Positions 1-5,498 of a DNA stretch of 5,667 nt are shown one piece after another (positions within the stretch are counted from its first letter, which is position 1; every line of letters starts with the position of its first letter). The translations under genes and the position numbers were made by a program. A model generated the notes under the pieces. It worked only from the letters and a program-made list of their open reading frames with translations. It was not told where the DNA came from and ran no database searches. This stretch comes from Methylococcales bacterium (GTDB lineage Bacteria > Pseudomonadota > Gammaproteobacteria > Methylococcales > Methylomonadaceae). Location of the stretch: positions 1 through 5,667 of the forward strand of contig SHZG01000155.1 of assembly GCA_009692395.1 (NCBI GenBank). Reading direction: 5' to 3'.

Positions 1-96
1 GATACGGCGCAGGTATTAAAAATCAACAAGAACACCGTCATTAGCACGTTAAAAAAAAGCCAATACGTTGGTACAAGTCCATCCAAAGCTAACTGA
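1..96 (+). CDS. insA: IS1-family InsA-like protein, C-terminal fragment
   Basis: Frame 1 is open from the window edge to TGA at 94-96 and encodes 31 residues. The stretch TAQVLKINKNTVISTLKK resembles the C-terminal helix-turn-helix of IS1 InsA (a TARIMGV-like helix, then an NTI/NTV recognition helix, then LKK/LKN). In IS1, InsA binds the terminal inverted repeats and represses transposition; fused to InsB by frameshifting it forms the transposase. The N-terminal zinc-finger part would lie upstream of the window. The frame enters A8 at 51-58 and continues into an unrelated short tail (SQYVGTSPSKAN), as expected when the functional continuation is in another frame. Confidence 0.65.
   Translation, partial: DTAQVLKINKNTVISTLKKSQYVGTSPSKAN
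51..58 (+). promoter_or_regulatory. A8 slippery tract joining insA and insB frames
   Basis: Eight consecutive A residues follow ACG-TT at the point where InsA-like sequence (STLKK) gives way to InsB-like sequence (ANTLVQVHPKL) in another frame. InsB lies at +1 relative to InsA, equivalent to losing one A. A -1 shift here would hit TAA at 90-92. The classic IS1 signal is a -1 shift on A6C, so this tract works differently (for example transcriptional slippage, or a +1/-2 shift), or it has gained one A in a lineage with a single fused frame. Confidence 0.45.
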
Positions 97-544
97 ATTC
101 AGCGTAAACAGCGGGCTGGAAGTCAGTCTAGAAGCGGCTTTCGAGATTGAAATGGACGAGCAGTGGTCTTATGTAGGCAATAAATCCAACCAACGCTGGC
201 TGTGGCACGCCGTTGACCATACCACTAACATCGTACTCGCTTATGTATTGGGTAAGCGCAAGGATGACGTATTCAAGCAACTTACAACCTTGCTTGCCCC
301 CTTTAATATTACCTGCTTCTACACAGATGATTGGGGTGCTTATCAGCGTCATCTTGAGGCTGATAAGCATGAGATTGGTAAGCGCAATACGCAGAAAATA
401 GAACGTAAAAACCTGAACTTTCGGACATGGATCAAACGACTCAATCGCAAGACCATTTGCTTCTCAAAACGAGAGTTGATGCACGATACCGTCATCGGTT
501 TGCTTATCAACAAGGTCGAATTCGGGCGCGATATTTATTCATAA
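68..544 (+). CDS. insB: IS1-family transposase, InsB-type catalytic part
   Basis: This is the catalytic portion of an IS1-family DDE transposase, which cuts and joins the IS ends to target DNA. Diagnostic blocks in order are EMDEQWSYVGNKSNQRWLW, HAVDHTTNIVLAYVLGKRKD, YTDDWGAYQRHL, HEIGKRNTQKIERKNLNFRT and HDTVIGLLINKVEFG. The aspartates in MDEQW and YTDDW are the likely catalytic acids. The given start is a TTG with no convincing ribosome site. Homology-like sequence (KKANTLVQVHPKL) continues upstream in this frame to the A8 tract at 51-58, so the protein is probably made as an InsA-InsB fusion by a frame change there rather than started at 68. The C-terminus is complete. The second copy at the right end differs from it by Cys/Gly and Arg/Leu in the shared part. 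Confidence 0.9.
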   Translation: MVQVHPKLTEFSVNSGLEVSLEAAFEIEMDEQWSYVGNKSNQRWLWHAVDHTTNIVLAYVLGKRKDDVFKQLTTLLAPFNITCFYTDDWGAYQRHLEADKHEIGKRNTQKIERKNLNFRTWIKRLNRKTICFSKRELMHDTVIGLLINKVEFGRDIYS

Positions 545-553
545 TTACAGATT

Positions 554-565
554 TAACCCACTACC
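554..565 (+). repeat. IS1-family right terminal inverted repeat (left copy)
   Basis: TAACCCACTACC ends the left element. Its reverse complement GGTAGTGGGTTA begins the inverted copy at 5499, and the same 15-nt terminus GGTAGTGGGTTAAAT recurs at 1862. Only the innermost core is given; the real repeat may extend further into the element. Confidence 0.75.
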
Positions 566-1835
566 CATTATTATTACTGCCTGAATTAGCCTCGGCAGCG
601 TCATTAAATCAAGCCAATACCGCGTGGGTTCTTACCTCCACTGCCTTGGTATTATTCATGAATATTCCTGGTCTGTCGTTGTTTTACGCGGGTTTAGTCA
701 GAAGAAAAAACGTGTTATCGGTATTAATGCAATGTTTTGCTATTACCTGCCTAGTGTCCATATTGTGGCTAGCAGGGGGTTTACAGTTTTATTTTTGCCG
801 ATGGTGGTAGCTTACAAGCAGTCATCGGTGGCGCGTCTAAAGTGTTGCTGCCCGATATAAACACCACCGTGTTAATCGACGATATTCCCGAAACGGTATA
901 TTTCATGTTTCAAATGACTTTCGCTATTATTACGCCCGCGCTAATTGTCGGTGCGTTTGCTGAACGGATGAAATTTTCTGCGATGCTGTGGTTTAGTGGC
1001 TTATGGCTCATTATCGTTTATGCGCCTGTCTGTCATTAGATATGGGGCGGTGGTTGGCTCGCTAATTTAGGCGTGATGTATTTTGCAGGTGGTATTGTCA
1101 TTCATGTTAATGCTGGGGTTGCTGCCTTAGTGTCTGTGTCTGTGTTAGTATTAGGTAAACGTAAAGGCTTTCCAACCACTGCCATGCCGCCACATAATAT
1201 GACAATGGTCGTCACAGGCGCGGGTATGTTATGGGTCGGCTGGTTTGGTTTCAATGCAGGCAGTGCCTTAACGTCAGACGGACGCGCAGGCATGGCAATG
1301 TTAGTCACCCACATCGGCGCGGCTGCAGGGGCATTGACGTGGATGTTTATTGAATGGAAACGCTTTGGCAAGCCTAGCGTCTTAGGTATCGTCACAGGCA
1401 TGGTCGCAGGTTTAGGCACGATAACGCCTGCGTCTGGTTTTGTTGGCCCTTTTGGTGCATTAGTCATTGGCGTGACCGCTGGTTTCGTGTGTTTTTATGC
1501 CACGCAATACGTTAAACGTACCTTAAAAATTGACGATTCCTTAGACGTATTTCCTGTCCACGGTATCGGTGGTATCACAGGTTCATTATTAACAGGTGTA
1601 TTCGCTGCCAGTAGTTTAGGTGGCTTGGGTTTACCTGAGGGCGTTAGCATGCTCAAACAAGTGAGTGGGTATTCAAGCCATAGCGGTTATGGTTACTATT
1701 ATTTGGCGTGCTTTGTTCAGCTATTTAATGCTAAAAGGTTTAGATAACTGGATTGGTTTACGCGTGACACCCGATGAAGAAGTACAAGGGCTTGATAACG
1801 TACTACATGAAGAAACGGGTTATTTGGATTTGTAG
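566..1835 (+). pseudogene. amt: Ammonium transporter (Amt/MEP/Rh family), IS-truncated and multiply disrupted
   Basis: The product would be an inner-membrane ammonium channel of 11 transmembrane helices. The remains are unmistakable: signal-peptide end LLLLPELASAA, then LNQANTAWVLTSTALVLFM, IPGLSLFYAGLVRRKNVLSV, FAERMKFSAMLWFS, IWGGGWL, YFAGGIVIHVNAGVAALV, WVGWFGFNAGSAL, VFPVHGIGGITGSLLTGVF and a C-terminus ending VTPDEEVQGLDNVLHEETGY. Four lesions are visible: the IS removes the start and most of the signal peptide; one extra base near 776-782 shifts frame 1 to frame 2 just before YSLIFADGGSLQAVIGG; TAG at 1037-1039 stands before IWGGGWL where homologs have a residue, probably Trp TGG to TAG; and a second frame change near 1661-1668 moves to frame 3, which is open to TAG at 1833-1835. 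The pore-lining His pair region (VIHVNAG, FPVHGIGG) is intact. With these fixed, the fold would be complete apart from the N-terminus, so loss is recent. No glnK remains are visible upstream, where the IS now lies. Confidence 0.93.
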
Positions 1836-1860
1836 TGTTTTTGATTGCCTAATTGATTTA

Positions 1861-1905
1861 AGGTAGTGGGTTAAATTGGTATTTTTTCTACTAGATTCAC
1901 TACCT
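1861..1905. repeat. 45-bp segment with IS-like terminal inverted repeats (possible IS remnant or miniature element)
   Basis: The segment starts AGGTAGTG and ends CACTACCT, an 8-bp perfect inverted repeat around a 29-bp AT-rich centre. Positions 1862-1876 (GGTAGTGGGTTAAAT) match, over 15 nt, the outer end of the left IS1-family element read from outside. The other end, read inward from 1904, is GGTAGTGAATCTAG. This fits a remnant holding two opposed IS ends with nearly everything between deleted, or a tiny non-autonomous element. No target duplication is seen at its edges. It lies 25 bp beyond the amt stop codon. Confidence 0.5.
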
Positions 1906-1914
1906 ATAGCTCAG

Positions 1915-1963
1915 AGTCCAAGGCATGACTTGGACTGATGTAAAATGTCCAAAACTTGTTTTT
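1915..1963 (+). terminator. Competing hairpins with T-run downstream of amt (possible terminator)
   Basis: AGTCCAAG (1915-1922) pairs perfectly with CTTGGACT (1929-1936) over a 6-nt loop. TTGGAC (1930-1935) can instead pair with GTCCAA at 1947-1952, and T5 follows at 1959-1963. The arrangement could act as a terminator after amt; on the - strand it lies downstream of the VanZ gene but has no T-run in that direction. The two pairings exclude each other, as in an attenuator, but no leader or downstream + strand gene is close enough to make attenuation likely. Confidence 0.35.
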
Positions 1964-2016
1964 GACTCCTATGTTCTTAGGTCTAGCTCAGGTTAGTTAA
2001 TGGTTTACCGAAGTTA

Positions 2017-2376
2017 TCAGTATTTTCGTAATTTATGCAGTAAAAAAATCCCCGCACTTGCTCCACTGGTATCTGCCAACCAATCAAGGACATCAGAAGA
2101 ACGTCCGACCACAAACGATTGATGCCATTCATCGGATGCACCGTACAAACTGCAAAAAGCGATACTGACTAAAGCCAGCATAATGGGCGAATTCACGGTA
2201 TGCCTAGCACTGCGCCATGCTAATAACCCCATGACAAAATAAGCACTGAAATGATGCAGTTTGTCTTGATGTTCAAACCACTCAGGCGTTGGCAAAGATT
2301 GTTGAGCCGATAACCAATAAATGAAGCCGCAATACAATAACAACGCCGAAAAATCTAAAATTTTATTTAAAGCCAT
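2017..2376 (-). CDS. VanZ-like family small membrane protein
   Basis: This encodes 119 residues of the VanZ-like family (named for a teicoplanin-resistance protein; the role of chromosomal members is generally unknown). Family signatures in order are HQDKLHHFSAYFVMG at about 36-50 and YGASDEWHQSFVVGRSSDVLDWLADTSGA at about 78-106, with the conserved SDE, HQ, GR and D..D..AD..G positions all present. Hydrophobic stretches near 8-24, 43-54, 64-80 and 100-114 suggest four membrane helices. The start at 2376 puts the first helix next to the N-terminus. An in-frame extension to 2598 is possible but would add 74 residues of unlikely sequence antisense to the next gene. A weak AGG stands about 8 nt upstream. 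The ATG overlaps the divergent DUF455 ATG, so any promoter lies inside that gene. Confidence 0.85.
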   Translation of the reverse strand: MALNKILDFSALLLYCGFIYWLSAQQSLPTPEWFEHQDKLHHFSAYFVMGLLAWRSARHTVNSPIMLALVSIAFCSLYGASDEWHQSFVVGRSSDVLDWLADTSGASAGIFLLHKLRKY

Positions 2377-3172
2377 GAAAAACCTATTTGTTTGTGCCGC
2401 TAACTGTCTGCACAGCGCGGCTATCGAGGAGAAATTAGCACTTACCCACCATGCGTGGCAGTTATTAGCTAACAGTGAGTTAAGTTTTACCGATGATGTG
2501 CCTGTGTTAGCGATTGAACAAGTCACTTTCCCAGATAAACCCATATTATTAGCACCGCGTGAGATGCCCAAACGTAAATTCACTACGCCCGAAGGCAAAG
2601 CGGCGTTTTTTCATGCCATTGCTCATGTTGAATTTATGGCGATTTATCTGGCGTGGGACATTATTTATCGCTTTCGTGGAATGCCTGAGCAATTTTATCA
2701 GGACTGGCTGAAAGTTGCCGATGAAGAAGCGCAGCATTTTGAACTTATTCGCATTCATTTACAGACAATGGGTGTTGCGTATGGTGATTTACCCGCACAC
2801 GGCGGTTTATGGGATCATGCCAAAGACACCGCGCATGATTTATTGGCGCGGTTGGCAATGGTGCCACGCTGCATGGAGGCGCGTGGCTTGGATGTTACGC
2901 CTGCCATTATTACAAAATTTACCAGTATCGGTGATAAAGCCAGTGTCGCTTTATTAACCCGCATATTAACCGATGAAGTCGGTCATGTTGAACGTGGTTC
3001 GTACTGGTTTAAACAGCTTTGTCAGCAACAAGGCATTGATGTTGAGGCGACTTATCAACAACTCATCACGCAATACTACATCGGCGGCAAGCCAAAAGGC
3101 CCTTTTAATAGAGAAATGCGTATAATTGCGGGCTTCTCTACCACTGAACTGGACTGGCTAGAACTCCCATGA
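2375..3172 (+). CDS. DUF455 family ferritin-like protein
   Basis: This encodes 265 residues of the DUF455 family, a ferritin-like four-helix protein family related to the MiaE-type diiron fold; its biochemical role is not established. Visible candidate metal ligands follow the ferritin pattern: E86 in AHVEF, E118 and H121 in DEEAQHF (ExxH), E168 in MEARGLD, and E201 and H204 in DEVGHV (ExxH). Other family blocks are TPEGKAAFFHAIAH (71-84), YRFRGMP (98-104), YGDLPAHGGLW (136-146) and VPRCMEARGLDVTP (163-176). No signal peptide or membrane segment is present, so it should be cytoplasmic. The start MKNLF at 2375 fits the family N-terminus; an earlier ATG at 2321 adds 18 unlikely residues, and neither has a good ribosome site. 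The stop overlaps the nnrS start by ATGA, indicating translational coupling. Length is normal and all key residues are present. Confidence 0.9.
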   Translation: MKNLFVCAANCLHSAAIEEKLALTHHAWQLLANSELSFTDDVPVLAIEQVTFPDKPILLAPREMPKRKFTTPEGKAAFFHAIAHVEFMAIYLAWDIIYRFRGMPEQFYQDWLKVADEEAQHFELIRIHLQTMGVAYGDLPAHGGLWDHAKDTAHDLLARLAMVPRCMEARGLDVTPAIITKFTSIGDKASVALLTRILTDEVGHVERGSYWFKQLCQQQGIDVEATYQQLITQYYIGGKPKGPFNREMRIIAGFSTTELDWLELP

Positions 3173-4344
3173 ACACACAAAAAATATTCGATACGCCGTT
3201 GTTTAATTTAGGCTTTAGAGCCTTTTTTGCCTTGGCAGGCTTTTCTGCGTTACTACTTATCCTGCTGTGGAATGCGATGTTTAAAGGCTCACTCAGTGTG
3301 AGTAATTATTTTGCTCCTAATGAATGGCACGCCCATGAAATGCTGTTGGGTTATTCCGTCGCGGTCATGGCAGGGTTTTTATTAACAGCGGTGAAAAACT
3401 GGACAGGTCAACCCACTGCAACAGGCGATAAACTCGCAGGATTGTGTTTATTATGGTTATACGGACGTATTCTGCCGTTTTATGCAGGCTTACTGCCTGA
3501 CAGTTTGATTGCCTTGGTGGATTTTGCGTTTTTACCCGTACTTGCGTATCAAGTCAGCCAGCCGATTATCAAAGCGAAAAATTACCGCAATTTGATTTTT
3601 ATCGGCATTTTATCGCTGTTAGCAGTGGGCAACGGTTTGATTCATGCGGAAAAATTAGGGCTAATGGTCAGCAGTGCGGCGACAGGCTTACAACTGGTGA
3701 TTGTTACCATTATTGTATTAATCTTAGTGATTGCAGGGCGGGTATTTCCGTTTTTCACCGAACGCGGCTTAACAGGTGTGCTGATTATCAGAAAACCACT
3801 ACTCGACCAATTAGCCGTTGGCTCTGCTGGCTTAGTGTTCACACTACAATTGTTTGGTGTATCAGGCACACTATTAGCCATTGCAGCCTTAGCGGCGGGC
3901 GTTATCAATAGTGCCAGAATCGCGTGTTGGTATAACGGCAAAATCTGGTATGTGCCGTTGTTGTGGGTGTTATATGTCGGTTACGGCTGGCTGATTTTAG
4001 GTTTTCTATTCACTGCTTTATCCGCTTATTCCGTGGTGTCCGCTTCGTTAGTATTACACGCCTTTACCCTAGGCGGTATCGGTATCTTAACCTTAGGCAT
4101 GATGGCGCGTGTCGCCTTAGGTCATACAGGAAGAGCATTAAAAGCCTCTAATGCGATTGCCTTGGCGTTTGTGTTATTGAACGTAGCCGCCGTGTTCCGC
4201 GTGTTATTACCAATGGCATTACCCGCTTGGACTAACGGCTTAATCTATGCCGCCACCTTATCGTGGCTAGCCGCGTTTGCGTTATTCGTGTGTGTGTACG
4301 CGCCTATTTTGACTACTGCAAGAGCGGATGGTCAGGAAGATTAA
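3169..4344 (+). CDS. nnrS: NnrS family heme/copper membrane protein
   Basis: This encodes 391 residues, a usual length for NnrS, and is very hydrophobic throughout, with roughly 12 predicted membrane helices. Family marks are FRAFFALAG near 16-24, NEWHAHEMLLGYSVAVMAGF at 51-70 with H54 and H56, LLTAVKNWTG at 71-80, WLYGR at 96-100, AGRVFPFFTERG at 189-200, HAFTLGGIG at 297-305 and ARVALGHTGR at 313-322. NnrS was described in denitrifiers as a heme- and copper-containing inner-membrane protein expressed in response to nitric oxide and linked to nitrosative-stress resistance; the conserved histidines are likely metal ligands. The ATG overlaps the DUF455 stop (ATGA), so translation is probably coupled. 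No NO-regulator site (FNR/NNR- or NsrR-type) was recognised upstream. The C-terminus is complete. Confidence 0.93.
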   Translation: MNTQKIFDTPLFNLGFRAFFALAGFSALLLILLWNAMFKGSLSVSNYFAPNEWHAHEMLLGYSVAVMAGFLLTAVKNWTGQPTATGDKLAGLCLLWLYGRILPFYAGLLPDSLIALVDFAFLPVLAYQVSQPIIKAKNYRNLIFIGILSLLAVGNGLIHAEKLGLMVSSAATGLQLVIVTIIVLILVIAGRVFPFFTERGLTGVLIIRKPLLDQLAVGSAGLVFTLQLFGVSGTLLAIAALAAGVINSARIACWYNGKIWYVPLLWVLYVGYGWLILGFLFTALSAYSVVSASLVLHAFTLGGIGILTLGMMARVALGHTGRALKASNAIALAFVLLNVAAVFRVLLPMALPAWTNGLIYAATLSWLAAFALFVCVYAPILTTARADGQED

Positions 4345-4358
4345 TTGGTTATTCTGTC

Positions 4359-4387
4359 GTAGAGACGTTGCAGTGCAACGTCTTCAC
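4359..4387. repeat. 29-nt imperfect palindrome between nnrS and the phosphopantetheinyl transferase gene
   Basis: GTAGAGACGTTGCA, a central G, then TGCAACGTCTTCAC form a strong hairpin: 12 Watson-Crick pairs, one G-T pair and one A-C mismatch. The last outer-arm bases look like a mutated form of TCTCTAC, which would make a perfect palindrome. It resembles the dispersed GTAGAGACG...CGTCTCTAC palindromes seen in many bacterial genomes. TTTT follows at 4388-4391, so it could act as a terminator of nnrS. Only 12 nt then remain before the next start codon, leaving no room for a promoter, so read-through or mRNA stabilisation is more likely. Confidence 0.65.
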
Positions 4388-4403
4388 TTTTGTGGATAGT
4401 CCA

Positions 4404-5105
4404 ATGAATATTGATTTTTGGTATAACCAGCACCTTGATAACAAACCAACCACACATTATTGGCAGGTTCTCGATAGCCATGAAAAAACGCAGGCGGACA
4501 AGTTTAAAAACCCGCTATTACAGCAACGCTATATCGCCGCACATGGTTTTTTAAGAAATACGCTCGCGCAGTATTTGAATGAGCAGTCTGAAAGTCTGCA
4601 TATTCAAAAAACCACGCAAGGTAAACCCTATCTAGTGGATTATCCTGAACTGGCGTTTAATTTATCACATACGCGCAAGCATACCGCAGTGGTAGTGGCT
4701 AAAAACTGTCAACTCGGTGTCGATATTGAACAATGCAAACCCCGCGCTAGTTTAGCGGCTTTAGTGCAGAAATGTTTTAGTCATGAAGAGACTGTCTATT
4801 GGCAACAATTACCCGAAGCCGAACAAATTCGTGAATTTTACCAATTTTGGACACGCAAAGAAGCCTTTGTGAAAGCGACAGGGTTTGGTATTGCAGTTGG
4901 TTTGCGTGAATGTGCGATTAATCCTGATAAGCCACAATCATTTTCAGCCGTCCCCGCTAATTGTGGTTTAGCCAGTGATTGGCAGTGTCGAGACATAGCG
5001 ATAGGGGAGGGGATATGTGCCGCGTTAGTCGCTAATAAAACCATTGCTGCCGTGAAAATTATTCATTCGCACCGAGGAATTTTAGCAAGTATGGGGGATT
5101 TGTAA
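4404..5105 (+). CDS. 4'-phosphopantetheinyl transferase, Sfp type
   Basis: This encodes 233 residues, typical of the Sfp/EntD/HetI superfamily. Such enzymes move the phosphopantetheine arm of coenzyme A to a serine of acyl, peptidyl or aryl carrier proteins, activating fatty acid, polyketide or nonribosomal peptide synthesis. Signatures are RYIAAHGFLRNTLAQYL (42-58), GKPYL (73-77), AFNLSHT (84-90), the Mg-binding LGVDIEQ with D107 and E109, and FYQFWTRKEAFVKATGFGI (145-163) with W149, K152, E153 and K157. All core residues are intact. The start at 4404 follows a modest GTGGAT ribosome site 7 nt upstream; an in-frame extension to 4263 would lie mostly inside nnrS and is rejected. No synthase or carrier protein gene is in the window, so the substrate is unknown. 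Its end overlaps the convergent remnant on the other strand by 24 nt. Confidence 0.93.
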   Translation: MNIDFWYNQHLDNKPTTHYWQVLDSHEKTQADKFKNPLLQQRYIAAHGFLRNTLAQYLNEQSESLHIQKTTQGKPYLVDYPELAFNLSHTRKHTAVVVAKNCQLGVDIEQCKPRASLAALVQKCFSHEETVYWQQLPEAEQIREFYQFWTRKEAFVKATGFGIAVGLRECAINPDKPQSFSAVPANCGLASDWQCRDIAIGEGICAALVANKTIAAVKIIHSHRGILASMGDL

Positions 5106-5498
5106 CACCACGACGCGGATATTATCACGCCAGTTGAGTTCATGAATGTCGAATTCATTCGCGCTCTGCTGATCGTCCTCATTCAATTTGATACCCATTT
5201 TGCTGAGCTTGAAATGGAGCTTATTAATGCTTAACAAATTATCTGGGTTTTCGAGATAGTTAAGCAATGTATCCAGATAAACATCGGGATTAGCCAAGCT
5301 ATTCACTGTCGACTGGTATGATTTACCCGCATTAAGAGCTTCATCGGAACTATGAGACAGCATTTCCTGCTTGATAAGTGCCACTCGCGAGTAAATAAAT
5401 ACTCCTTTAGTGTAACGTTTAACTCTGCACTGCTGGTACAAGGCGTATGGATTTTGTGTGCGGAGAAATGAACCGCTTGTTGCTGTACATCACGAAAT
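5082..5498 (-). pseudogene. Unrecognised gene remnant, 5'-truncated by IS and apparently frameshifted
   Basis: I do not recognise the family. The well-formed part reads from about 5384 (GTG) or 5363 (ATG) to TAA at 5082-5084, roughly 93-100 residues, with NPDVYLDTLLNYLENPD, LSKMGIKLNEDDQQ and ELNWRDNIRVVVLQIP; it looks soluble and acidic. Upstream in this frame the translation is poor and stops at TGA (5490-5492), with no good ribosome site at the candidate starts. The neighbouring frame, open from the IS edge at 5498, reads protein-like (FRDVQQQAVHFSAHKIHTPC and on to LKEYLFTRE) up to about 5385, where it could join the first frame after a one-base loss. I infer a longer gene whose 5' end was removed by the IS and which then took a frameshift. 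The alternative is an intact small gene starting at 5384. Confidence 0.5.

Larger units (their letters stand above)
1..565 (+). mobile_element. IS1-family insertion sequence, 3' part (5' end outside window)
   Basis: The segment holds the end of an insA-like frame, an A8 tract, an insB-like transposase and then a terminal sequence ending TAACCCACTACC. The right border is placed at 565 because the second copy, at the right end of the window, is colinear with this one up to that base and then diverges completely. Read from outside, the terminus is GGTAGTGGGTTAAAT. The left inverted repeat and the first part of insA lie outside the window, so no target duplication can be tested. The element sits in the signal-peptide region of an ammonium transporter gene and its transcription runs into that gene. 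Confidence 0.9.

Noticed and set aside
1102..1467. 121-residue open frame on the - strand inside amt
   Set aside because: It is antisense to well-conserved transporter sequence and its Pro/Ala/Thr-rich content is a complement artefact.
1841..1860. Possible FNR/NNR-type site (TTGATTGCCTAATTGATT)
   Set aside because: The two TTGAT halves are direct repeats, not the TTGAT-N4-ATCAA palindrome, and the site is far from nnrS.
1906..1940. tRNA-like TAGCTCAG box followed by a hairpin
   Set aside because: There is no T-arm box, acceptor stem or cloverleaf around it; the match to the D-arm consensus is by chance.
2377..2598. N-terminal extension of the VanZ-like protein to 193 residues
   Set aside because: The extra 74 residues have no family similarity and lie antisense to a strongly supported DUF455 gene; the shorter start puts the first membrane helix at the N-terminus, as in the family.
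3642..3941. 99-residue open frame on the - strand inside nnrS
   Set aside because: It is antisense to conserved NnrS membrane segments and has no domain-like sequence or ribosome site.
4263..4403. N-terminal extension of the phosphopantetheinyl transferase
   Set aside because: It lies mostly inside nnrS in another frame and crosses the palindromic repeat; the start at 4404 has a ribosome site and gives a normal family length.
566..5498. IS-bounded composite transposon carrying a novel system
   Set aside because: The cargo is housekeeping-type genes, and both genes next to the IS ends are cut by them, which fits two independent insertions into chromosomal DNA. The outer ends are not visible, so mobility cannot be supported.
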